Below are positions 16,753-24,481 of a stretch of 64,000 nt of DNA, piece by piece. Source of the stretch: Lacicoccus halitifaciens (GTDB lineage: Bacteria > Bacillota > Bacilli > Staphylococcales > Salinicoccaceae); NCBI RefSeq assembly GCF_040544485.1, contig NZ_JBDZDV010000001.1, positions 310,001 through 374,000 on the forward strand. Direction: 5' to 3'. Every line of letters starts with the position of its first letter. The first letter of the stretch is position 1. Made by a program: the position numbers and the translations under genes. The notes beneath the pieces were generated by a model. The model was not told the origin of the DNA. It ran no database searches and worked only from the letters and a program-made list of their open reading frames with translations.

Positions 16753-17580
16753 TTAAAGTGTATTTGGTGCAGTTTCTATCGTGTTGGAATCATCAGTGAT
16801 CCATTCCGAAAAGCTGCCGGCATATAGTTTTGCATTGATGCTGTTGTGGTGCAGCAGTGTGAACATCGGGGTCGCACTCATGCCGGACCCGCAGTAGACG
16901 ATGACTTCTTCATATGTCCTGATCTTTTCCATGACATCATCAAGTGCATTGAAGTCGATCACACCATCTGCATGGATCTTCCCGTTCGGTATGTTGACCG
17001 CCCCCGGGATGTGTCCTTTTTTATAGTCCACCGGTTCGGATATGCCGAGATACCTCTCCTCACTCCTGACATCGATCAGCAGTACATTGGCATCCAGGCG
17101 CTCATGAACCTCTTCCATCGACCGGTAAATGTCTTCTTTGAATGATGACTCCGTTGATTCGAACTGGATCGGAAGCTCGACATCGACCTTCCGGAATTCC
17201 TCCGCCATATCCTTCAGGGCAGCCAGGTCATCATTGTATAAATAAGCTTTATGACCATAGAGCAAGAACAGGTAATACAGGCGGGTATGGAAGAAGCTGT
17301 TTTCATCTGCAAACAATAAAACATCATACCGTCCGCCTTCGGTGAGGGTCTCATACAGTGCATCCACCACACTCATCTCAGGGACCGGGTGCCTGCCTTC
17401 ATTGAGGCCGTCGAACTTGAACATATACGGCATCTGGGGGATGTGGACGGCGTGTTCCACCGCATCCCTTTGAACAAGCCTTTTTGATTCATCAAACTGG
17501 TCCATGATATTGCGGCAGTCCAGGATTATGGTTTCCTGCCTGTTCAGTTGTCCAATGGTTTCAAGATTTATAATAGTCAT
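16753..17580 (-). CDS. Sulfurtransferase (rhodanese / 3-mercaptopyruvate sulfurtransferase type)
   Basis: A 275-residue protein with two rhodanese domains. The C-terminal one is catalytic, with the loop YCGSGMSATPMF containing the active cysteine; a CGSG(x)TA-type loop is characteristic of 3-mercaptopyruvate sulfurtransferases. LLIDVRSEERYLGISEPVDYKKGHIPGAVN is the usual preceding motif. The N-terminal domain lacks the cysteine. Its ATG directly follows the stop of the dynamin-like gene transcribed from... the opposite end of the same run: the dynamin gene (17581) lies upstream in coordinate order but downstream in transcription order is this gene, so both are probably co-transcribed. Confidence 0.88.
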   Translation of the reverse strand: MTIINLETIGQLNRQETIILDCRNIMDQFDESKRLVQRDAVEHAVHIPQMPYMFKFDGLNEGRHPVPEMSVVDALYETLTEGGRYDVLLFADENSFFHTRLYYLFLLYGHKAYLYNDDLAALKDMAEEFRKVDVELPIQFESTESSFKEDIYRSMEEVHERLDANVLLIDVRSEERYLGISEPVDYKKGHIPGAVNIPNGKIHADGVIDFNALDDVMEKIRTYEEVIVYCGSGMSATPMFTLLHHNSINAKLYAGSFSEWITDDSNTIETAPNTL

Positions 17581-20500
17581 TTAATCATCCTTTAATCTGC
17601 TTAATGATTCGAGCAGCATCTTATCCGCTTCATAGTCACTCTCTTCAATGACTTCAGGCGGTGTTTCGAGGGCACTTTCTATTTCGGGCTTCTGGGCGCT
17701 GATATCATCCTGTATGAGCGTCAAATAATCGTTCACGAGATGCTTCATCTGTTCTTCCAGACGGTCGATGTCGAGGCGGACACTGATATCTTTTGCGAAT
17801 TCCAGAAGCGCGTCCCTGAAGGCCTTATGATCATTCCTCGATTGATGCAGCAATCTGGAATATTCCCCGAACCCGGCTGTCGTTATATTGATTTCAGGCT
17901 CCTCTTCCGACGGTCTGTTGAATGCGAATGTCCGGCTGACGCTGGCATCCGAGAGCCTTTCATTGAACTGGGTGATGCCATGCAGCATTTCCGCTTCAGC
18001 CTGCCGGTAGACGGCATTGAACACCGTGCTGACTTCAATGGTCAGGAACTGTTCGATATTGCTCTTGATCAACGATTCCTTTTTTACGAGGAACCGTTTG
18101 TCCTGTGCATCGGATACCGTGATCATGCCTTTCAGATGATCATAGAGCTGCAGCTCGAACCGTCTGCTGATGAATGCGAGGAGCACGCCGATTTCCTGGT
18201 GCAGAGGACTTTCCAGGCGGAATGCGCTGAAGTCCGCGAGGTCACGGAGGAGCGACTGTCTTGCGGATTCAATCCTCGTCCGCTCAAGATCCGCATTCTC
18301 GTACTGGCGTATATTGCTTTTGATGTTCGAGGCGAGCTGGCGTCCGGCTTCCCTCAAGGACTGTACCTGCACCGACATGGAGAGCTGATCCGTGATGTCG
18401 AATATATTCTTCTTCGCCTCTTCGAAATCTTCATCATGGGACTGCAGTGCCTGTTTGCTTGAGACCGGGAAAATCATATTCGTGATGCCGAGGGAGATCA
18501 GCGAGTCCGACATGTAATCGATGACCTTCTCCTTATCCGCTTCATTCTTCATGAGGTCCACGGCATTGATGATGAAGATGATCGGGAAATCCTCACCCTT
18601 GATCGATTGGATATATTTTAAAAACGTTTCATCGCTTCTTGAGAAGACATGGTTGTAATACGAGACATAAATGATCAGGTCACTGCCTGAGATGATGTTC
18701 CGTGTCTCCTTCGTATGCCTCTGGTTGATCGAATTGATGCCCGGTGAATCGATGAGGGTGTATTTTTCGGTGATGTCATTTTCAAGCGAGACATATGCCT
18801 TATGGATGAAGGTCGCATCCTCGTCGGAACTCACCCTGCTGATCAGTGCGTCGGTGCCGATGTCTTTCGTCGTCCCGAGATCCGCTTTATATTCCCCGTA
18901 TTTGTTCAATATGCCGTCAAGGAACGGTTTATAAGTTTCCGGGACATTGCTGCGCTCTTTCTTTATCCATTTGAAATAGTCTTCGACATCATCATAATGG
19001 AGATTCGACAGCATGCCCAGGGTGTCCGTCAGCTCTGATTCGTTTTTATAAGTGATTGCACTGGAAGGTGCATCATTGATTTCAGTGATCGTCGCCGTGG
19101 TCGGGTTCGGGCTCATCGCAAGATGCGCCTTATTCATCAGGGCATTGATGAAGGTCGTCTTACCGGCACTGAATCCGCCGAATACACTGATGTTTGCTTT
19201 CCCTTCCTCTATGCGGGCAAGCTTATCTTTGATGATGGCATGGAAATCATTGTACCGTTCATTGCCTTCAATCAGTGCCGCAAGCTTATGATAAAACCCG
19301 AGGTCCTCTTCGTCTGCGCCCTTGAACTTGTAACGGCCTGAGTCCCCGGCTGCTTCAGGTGCACTGACGCTTCCGCCTTCAAGCTCCACTGCCTCTGTCA
19401 GGTTCAGTTTTTCGATTTCATCATCCAGGTGTATGAAGAAATGGCGGTAGCTTTTCGTTTCGATGGAATCGATCAGGCTGAGAAGCTTAAGTATCTCCTC
19501 GAATCTCCCGAGGGCCTCTTTCAATGCTTCTTCCTCCTGCGCGGAGCCGGTGCCGGATTTTTCGAGTTTCGGCATATGGCTCTGTGCTTCTGCGCTCACA
19601 TCATTTACGATGGATGCTTTCAATTTGTCCATGTAGTTCAGTATGAACTGATTATTCAGATGGCTGATCTCCTCTTTGATGAGAAGCGCCTCTTTGAAGC
19701 TGTACCTGAAAGGCTCACCTGTCAGTCCGAGTCCCGAGAAGAAGCTGTCGACGGGTGCATTCACTTCGGTCTTGAAGACCGCATCGAATTTTTCCCGGAT
19801 GTCATCCACCGCTTCCCGGATCATCGCTTCCTCTTTTTTCTTTTTGCCGAACAGTCCCGGCACCTTCACTTCACCGACAAGGATGTTCAAGTAATGTGTG
19901 ATCGCCTCCTTGACTTCGTGCGGGAATATATAACTGTCCCTGACGATCTTCCTGACCGCTTCCTTGACGTGGCTGTTCAGCGTTTCATCATCACTGTGGA
20001 GGGCCTCCACCTTCGCCTTCTCGATTTCACCGTTTAAAAACCGGATATGCGACTTCACCGCCTCCACGTCTTCGATATCGACATCCTCCCCGGGGACTTT
20101 CAGCGCATCGAGTGCTGCACCGAGATACTCGAGCTGCTCATTTTCTATCGTCCCGGTGATCCTTTCAAAGTATGCATCCAGCACCTGTGCCCTGTCCGCT
20201 TCCCGGCTGTGGATGAATGCTTTCAGCTTATCCACCTCATTATGTTCGCATGGATATATGCTGGTCGTGAAAATGTCATCGGGTGCGATGTTCCAGTCTT
20301 TCAAAGTGTTCTTTATCCTGGAGAGGAATGTATCCATGGATATTTCCGCATCATCATGTTTATCCACCTGATTGATGATGAGTGTCAGCGGGATGTTCAT
20401 CATGGACAATTCCTTTAAGAGCGACATGTTGTGCTCGCTCTCCACGTGGTTATATTCCACAGTGAAGAATATGTGGTCGCTGTTCAGTAGGAAACGGTTC

Positions 20501-20955
20501 GTGGATTCGCGGTGGCTGTCCGTATTCGAGTCCACGCCCGGTGTATCCTGGAGCACCGTATTCTTTTTGAAGTCTTCATGCGCCACATCGATATTGATCG
20601 CACTGATGTCGATGTCGCGTGTGTTCAGCTCACGCAGGCCTGCATAGTCTTCAACCGGCACATACTGATACTGGTTCAGGAATGCCCTGATCTCCTCCCC
20701 GTCCCCAATCTGGACGGCGACGGTGTTGCTCGTCGTCGGGACCGGCGAGGACGGCAGTATCTCCGTTTCAAGCAGGTGGTTGATCAGTGAAGATTTGCCG
20801 GCCGAATAGTGGCCGATGAATGAAAAGACGAGCTGATCCTTATAAGTCTTTGAAATCGCATGGTCGATCTGCGAGACGAGGTTCTCATTATCCGATTTGA
20901 GTATTTCTTTTTTGAGCTTGTACAATACATCCAATGTCTTGAAGTCTTCACTCAC
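17581..20955 (-). CDS. Large dynamin-family GTPase with two GTPase modules (DynA-like)
   Basis: A 1124-residue bacterial dynamin. Two complete GTPase domains are present. The first has the P-loop GHYSAGKSSLINHLL (about residue 48) with the G3 motif LQDTPGVDSN. The second has GGFSAGKTTFINALM (about residue 590) with LIDSPGINSIN and the G4-like INAVDLMKNE. Helical stalk regions with coiled-coil character follow each. Fused double dynamins such as B. subtilis DynA (YpbR) act in membrane fusion and stress protection. It starts with a GTG immediately after the ypsC stop, with GGGGGAAG in the ypsC end as ribosome-binding site. Confidence 0.92.
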   Translation of the reverse strand: MSEDFKTLDVLYKLKKEILKSDNENLVSQIDHAISKTYKDQLVFSFIGHYSAGKSSLINHLLETEILPSSPVPTTSNTVAVQIGDGEEIRAFLNQYQYVPVEDYAGLRELNTRDIDISAINIDVAHEDFKKNTVLQDTPGVDSNTDSHRESTNRFLLNSDHIFFTVEYNHVESEHNMSLLKELSMMNIPLTLIINQVDKHDDAEISMDTFLSRIKNTLKDWNIAPDDIFTTSIYPCEHNEVDKLKAFIHSREADRAQVLDAYFERITGTIENEQLEYLGAALDALKVPGEDVDIEDVEAVKSHIRFLNGEIEKAKVEALHSDDETLNSHVKEAVRKIVRDSYIFPHEVKEAITHYLNILVGEVKVPGLFGKKKKEEAMIREAVDDIREKFDAVFKTEVNAPVDSFFSGLGLTGEPFRYSFKEALLIKEEISHLNNQFILNYMDKLKASIVNDVSAEAQSHMPKLEKSGTGSAQEEEALKEALGRFEEILKLLSLIDSIETKSYRHFFIHLDDEIEKLNLTEAVELEGGSVSAPEAAGDSGRYKFKGADEEDLGFYHKLAALIEGNERYNDFHAIIKDKLARIEEGKANISVFGGFSAGKTTFINALMNKAHLAMSPNPTTATITEINDAPSSAITYKNESELTDTLGMLSNLHYDDVEDYFKWIKKERSNVPETYKPFLDGILNKYGEYKADLGTTKDIGTDALISRVSSDEDATFIHKAYVSLENDITEKYTLIDSPGINSINQRHTKETRNIISGSDLIIYVSYYNHVFSRSDETFLKYIQSIKGEDFPIIFIINAVDLMKNEADKEKVIDYMSDSLISLGITNMIFPVSSKQALQSHDEDFEEAKKNIFDITDQLSMSVQVQSLREAGRQLASNIKSNIRQYENADLERTRIESARQSLLRDLADFSAFRLESPLHQEIGVLLAFISRRFELQLYDHLKGMITVSDAQDKRFLVKKESLIKSNIEQFLTIEVSTVFNAVYRQAEAEMLHGITQFNERLSDASVSRTFAFNRPSEEEPEINITTAGFGEYSRLLHQSRNDHKAFRDALLEFAKDISVRLDIDRLEEQMKHLVNDYLTLIQDDISAQKPEIESALETPPEVIEESDYEADKMLLESLSRLKDD

Positions 20956-22077
20956 TTACCGCTTCCCCCAGTACTGGTAAAAAGTCGTCTCTATATAGCC
21001 GTTGAACAGTTTCCTGCGCTTCGTCGCCTTTTTGCCGACGATATGCTCAAACTCCTTGTTTGAAGTCATCAGATACATGCTCAAGTCGGGATTCCGGGCC
21101 ATCAGCCTGCCGACCGTGCGGTACATCTCCTCGACTTCCTTCGCCTCCCCGATGCGCTCCCCGTACGGCGGGTTGGTGACGAGCTGGACGTTGTCATGTG
21201 AAATCGTCAGATCATGGACATCCGTCACGGCAAGCTCTATATTATCCTGCAGGCCGATTTCGAGGATATTCGTCTTTGCGACTTCTATCATATGCGGATC
21301 GATGTCGGAGGCGCGTATAACGACTTCCCTGTCGTACAGTGCCTCCTCCTCGAGCTGCATCCGCATCTCCTCCCACATTTCTTCAGGGATGATGTCCCAC
21401 CGTTCGCTGTCGAAGGTCCGGTTTGCGCCCGGTGCGATGTTCAGCGCCATCAGCGCCGCTTCGATCGCAATGGTGCCGGAACCGGCAAACGGGTCATACA
21501 GCGGCTTCGTCCCGTCATAATTGGCAAGCTTCAGCATGCTCGCAGCAAGCGTCTCTTTGATCGGGGCCTCCCCCTGCTCGCGCCTGTATCCTCTCTTATG
21601 CAGTGCATCCCCGCTCGTGTCGATGGTCAGCACAGCACGGTCCTTCAGTATATTGACATCGATCTTATAGCGCGCACCCGTCTCACTCAGCTTGCCGTCC
21701 AGGCTGAAGGCGCTTTTAAGATGTTCGACGACCGCCTTTTTGACGATCCTCTGGACGTCCGGCACGCTGTACAATGTGGACTTATGGGAGCGTCCCGTCA
21801 CGGGGAATTCCGCATCCGGGCCGAGTATGTCGGACCACGGCAGCGCCTTCGTCTTTTCAAACAGGTCATCGAACGTCGTCACATTGAAATCCCCGATGAT
21901 GATCCGTATACGGTCCGCCGTCCGGAGCATCAGGTTCGATCTGACGATCGCCGTCTCGTCCCCTTCGAAGTAGACCCGGCCGTTCTCAAGCGTGGTTTCA
22001 TAACCCAGTGATCCGATTTCATCCGCGACGACCCTTTCAAGGCCCATCGGTGTGTTGGCTAGCATTTTAAAATTCAT
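20956..22077 (-). CDS. ypsC: THUMP-domain class I SAM-dependent RNA methyltransferase (YpsC, RlmL-like)
   Basis: A 373-residue methyltransferase. The N-terminal THUMP domain begins NFKMLANTPMGLERVVADEI. The Rossmann-type domain carries LYDPFAGSGTIAIEAALM (SAM binding) and the catalytic motif TNPPYGERIGE, typical of N2-guanine rRNA methylation. The open frame extends to 22116, but GGAGGACAAATT directly precedes the ATG at 22077. It is separated from rnpB by a terminator that overlaps its own predicted promoter; the gpsB-rnpB-ypsC order matches other Firmicutes. Confidence 0.93.
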   Translation of the reverse strand: MNFKMLANTPMGLERVVADEIGSLGYETTLENGRVYFEGDETAIVRSNLMLRTADRIRIIIGDFNVTTFDDLFEKTKALPWSDILGPDAEFPVTGRSHKSTLYSVPDVQRIVKKAVVEHLKSAFSLDGKLSETGARYKIDVNILKDRAVLTIDTSGDALHKRGYRREQGEAPIKETLAASMLKLANYDGTKPLYDPFAGSGTIAIEAALMALNIAPGANRTFDSERWDIIPEEMWEEMRMQLEEEALYDREVVIRASDIDPHMIEVAKTNILEIGLQDNIELAVTDVHDLTISHDNVQLVTNPPYGERIGEAKEVEEMYRTVGRLMARNPDLSMYLMTSNKEFEHIVGKKATKRRKLFNGYIETTFYQYWGKR

Positions 22078-22120
22078 AATTTGTCCTCCGCATGACTCAT
22101 GATATATTTCTGTCAATTTG

Positions 22121-22148
22121 ATTATATAAAATAAAAGCTCTCCATCAA
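22121..22148 (-). promoter_or_regulatory. Predicted ypsC promoter overlapping the rnpB terminator
   Basis: Minus strand: -35 TTGATG (22143-22148, in the loop and arm of the terminator), 16-nt spacer, -10 TATAAT (22121-22126). The predicted start lies about 35-40 bp before the ypsC ATG. Confidence 0.5.
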
Positions 22149-22160
22149 AATGGAGAGCTT
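22135..22160 (-). terminator. Terminator of RNase P RNA
   Basis: Eleven-pair perfect stem AAGCTCTCCAT / ATGGAGAGCTT with a 4-nt loop, followed on the minus strand by TTATTTTATA; it lies just past the 3' end of rnpB. Confidence 0.9.
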
Positions 22161-22165
22161 GTTTC

Positions 22166-22568
22166 TAGTCCGGTATGTCTGTAAGCCATGTTCTGTACCG
22201 CTGTGCTCCAGACGTGTACTAGTCACACTCGCACATTGGTGATAATCATCTGTCTATATTACATTTGTAATATCTCCCGTCCGGTTGAATTTCCGTCGGG
22301 GAGTGCTCCTACCTTGTTTGGATTGCTCACTCGAGGGGTTTACCGCGTTCCACCTTACCACTTTCATGGTAAGCTCGTCTCTGTGGCACTTTTACAGCTA
22401 ATCTAACCTTATATGCACTTAGGTTATTTCACAGCCGTCAGCCGTTATTCACGAACTGCCCTGACTTATTGTTTCGTCAGGCACGAACACTACGCCCGTC
22501 TCAGGTGCGTGTGAGCATGGACTTTCCTCTATACCTTTTTTCAGGCATAGCGATTATCCGACATACCG
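22166..22568 (-). ncRNA. rnpB: RNase P RNA, Bacillus type (type B)
   Basis: Catalytic RNA of RNase P, which matures tRNA 5' ends. On the minus strand the conserved blocks appear in order: GGATAATCGCTATGCC, GAGGAAAGTCCATGCTC, GTAGTGTTCGTGCC, GGCTGACGGCTGTG, AAAGTGCCACAGAGACGAG, GGTGGAACGCGGTAAACCCC and the 3' block ACATGGCTTACAGACATACC. The 5' ACGGTATGTC pairs with the 3' GACATACCG to close helix P1. Length about 400 nt fits the type-B class. The ends are estimated from P1. It lies between gpsB and ypsC as in related genomes. Confidence 0.95.
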
Positions 22569-22576
22569 TATTTCGA

Positions 22577-22903
22577 TTAGTTCACTTTCGACTGGCCGAA
22601 TACTTTCTTCTCCAGGTTGGACAACCTTTTTAAAATATCGATCTGATGATTTTGACTCTGGTTATCCTGTGACCGGGAATTGGTTGCCAGTCTTATCCTT
22701 AAATCCTCTACTTCTTTCTTCAAGCGGGCATTTTCTTCTTCCAGCCGCTTCAGATTATTGTTCATATCCGCCATCTTTTGATAATCGCTGATGACATCAT
22801 CCAGGAAGCTGTCCACTTCGATCGGTTTGAAACCTCTGATGGACTTTTCGAATTCTTTTTCAAATATGTCTTTTGCGGACAATTTCAAAGTTGTCTCACT
22901 CAT
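22577..22903 (-). CDS. gpsB: Cell-division cycle regulator GpsB
   Basis: A 108-residue DivIVA-like coiled-coil protein that coordinates septal and peripheral wall synthesis, binding penicillin-binding proteins. The N-terminal membrane/PBP-binding motif is LSAKDIFEKEFEKSIRGFKP, followed by EVDSFLDDVISDYQKM, a coiled coil (KRLEEENARLKKEVEDLR), a polar linker and a C-terminal trimerisation helix (DILKRLSNLEKKVFG). GAGGTGAGGC precedes the ATG. It lies immediately upstream of rnpB, 3' of ypsA. Confidence 0.95.
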   Translation of the reverse strand: MSETTLKLSAKDIFEKEFEKSIRGFKPIEVDSFLDDVISDYQKMADMNNNLKRLEEENARLKKEVEDLRIRLATNSRSQDNQSQNHQIDILKRLSNLEKKVFGQSKVN

Positions 22904-22914
22904 TGCCTCACCTC

Positions 22915-23457
22915 TTAATTATCAAACCCGGAATCGATAAAGCTGTTAATCTCGTCAAATTGTATTCTTTCAATATTATACGGATTTTCCCCGGAGAATT
23001 CAAGTATTGCGTTATAGAGGAAGCGCACTTTCGCATCCGCCTCCTCGTCGAAGAAGATCAGTGCCCCATCGGTGTTGGAGATGAGGAAGCGGTTGATATG
23101 TTTGAACATGCCGGGGTTCGAGTACGGCTGTTTATAAATATAATCTTTAAAGTCGCTCTCTGCAAGCACTTTCTGCAGCAGGGCCTGATCCATTTCATTG
23201 TACCGGTCGTCAAACTGGTGGAAAGGCATGAGCACACCGAGACTGATGTCATAGTGCGCCTCTTTGAGCCTGATGATTTCTTCGGCTGCATACAGTTCGA
23301 TTCCGGTATATCCCTGGATGATGAACCATTCAGCCCCCTCGTCGATATATTCGAGCAGCTTGTTCCTGATGAAGGCCTTCAGCACCGTCACTTCCTTCTG
23401 ATCGGGTTTGAAGATGCCGATTTCATACGGCCTGTAGCCGCCGATGAGGATCCTCAC
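22915..23457 (-). CDS. ypsA: YpsA-like protein (DUF1273, SLOG superfamily)
   Basis: A 180-residue Rossmann-like protein starting RILIGGYRPYEIGIF, with EWFIIQGYTGIELYAAEEII as the nucleotide-binding-like glycine motif. YpsA in B. subtilis and S. aureus affects cell division; biochemical function is unknown. The start is a GTG overlapping the yppE stop by 4 bp (GTGA), with GGAGGG upstream. It is followed by gpsB, a second division gene. Confidence 0.85.
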   Translation of the reverse strand: MRILIGGYRPYEIGIFKPDQKEVTVLKAFIRNKLLEYIDEGAEWFIIQGYTGIELYAAEEIIRLKEAHYDISLGVLMPFHQFDDRYNEMDQALLQKVLAESDFKDYIYKQPYSNPGMFKHINRFLISNTDGALIFFDEEADAKVRFLYNAILEFSGENPYNIERIQFDEINSFIDSGFDN

Positions 23458-23789
23458 ATCAATCCCTCCTTCTCGGCATGCTTAAGCCACATATTGATGA
23501 ATTTATATTTCTCGTAGAAGTGCCTCTCCCTGAACTTCGGCGAGTGGCATGCCATGAGCAGCTCCATCAGCTCTGCTGACATTTTTTCACGCGTGCTGTC
23601 ATGAAACCTTGCATCCGTGCCGAAATCCAGTATCTCCATGGCCAGAACCTTTTTCTCCTCCAGGAACGGTTCGATCTCGGTCTTGAAGTCGAATTCATAT
23701 CCGGACAAAGCCTTCTGGTAACGGCCGTATATCTCATCCATAAGGTCAAAATAAGAGGCATTGTTATGATTTCTTGACAAAAATGTCAC
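23454..23789 (-). CDS. YppE-like protein (DUF1798)
   Basis: A 111-residue all-helical protein with the DUF1798 pattern: FDLMDEIYGRYQ, then FDFKTEIEPFLEEK and a C-terminal RHFYEKYKFINMWLKHAEK. Function unknown. The frame opens with a GTG at 23789 close to AAGGAG; a TTG three codons downstream is better spaced, so the N-terminus is uncertain. It overlaps ypsA by 4 bp and is divergent from recU, as in Bacillus and Staphylococcus. Confidence 0.8.
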   Translation of the reverse strand: MTFLSRNHNNASYFDLMDEIYGRYQKALSGYEFDFKTEIEPFLEEKKVLAMEILDFGTDARFHDSTREKMSAELMELLMACHSPKFRERHFYEKYKFINMWLKHAEKEGLM

Positions 23790-23872
23790 ACTCCTTATAA
23801 TAATTGATTGGTTTCCCGTATGCTAATTAATGTATAATATTATGACATATATTATAATGAAAGGCGATGTAC

Positions 23873-24481
23873 ATGAAATATCCCAAAGGCGTCAAGCCGA
23901 GACAATATCGGAACACCCGCAGGGCAACCGGCAAAAAAGTGAAGTACGGTCAGCGCGGCATGACCCTGGAGAAGGATCTCGATGTGACGAACAGTTACTA
24001 TTTGAGCATTTCACGTGCCGTCATCCATAAGAAACCGACGCCGGTCCAGATCGTCAATGTCGATTACCCTTCAAGGAACCGTGCAAAGATCGATGAAGCC
24101 TATTTCAAGACGCCTTCCACAAGCGACTACAACGGCGTCTACAAAGGCAGGTACATCGATTTCGAAGCGAAGGAGACCAAAAACAAGACACGCTTCCCTT
24201 TGATCAATATACACGCACACCAGGTGGAACATATGAAGCAGTGCCATGATCACGGCGGCATCGTCTTTCTGATCATACGCTTTTCAAGCCTTGAAGAAAC
24301 TTATCTGATGCCGATTGAAAAGTTCATGGTGCACTGGGAGCGGTTTTTGAGCGATGAAAAGAAGTCCGTCTCTCGGGCGGACATCATGGCTGACAGCCAT
24401 CAGCTCAAAGAAGGCTTGAATCCCCGGATCGATTATTTGAATGCGGTGGATGAAATTTATTTTCGGAATGGAGAATTTTAA
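23873..24481 (+). CDS. recU: Holliday junction resolvase RecU
   Basis: A 202-residue homodimeric resolvase cutting four-way junctions in recombination and chromosome segregation. Motifs: KPRQYRNTRRATGKKVKYGQRGM at the N-terminus (DNA contacts), DYPSRNRAKIDEAYF, and the nuclease core SDYNGVYKGRYIDFEAKETK (D...ExK). The frame has an earlier ATG at 23867, but AAAGG lies 8 nt before the ATG at 23873, so I start there. Its stop overlaps the pbp2 ATG by 1 base; recU-pbp2 is a conserved pair. Confidence 0.95.
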   Translation: MKYPKGVKPRQYRNTRRATGKKVKYGQRGMTLEKDLDVTNSYYLSISRAVIHKKPTPVQIVNVDYPSRNRAKIDEAYFKTPSTSDYNGVYKGRYIDFEAKETKNKTRFPLINIHAHQVEHMKQCHDHGGIVFLIIRFSSLEETYLMPIEKFMVHWERFLSDEKKSVSRADIMADSHQLKEGLNPRIDYLNAVDEIYFRNGEF

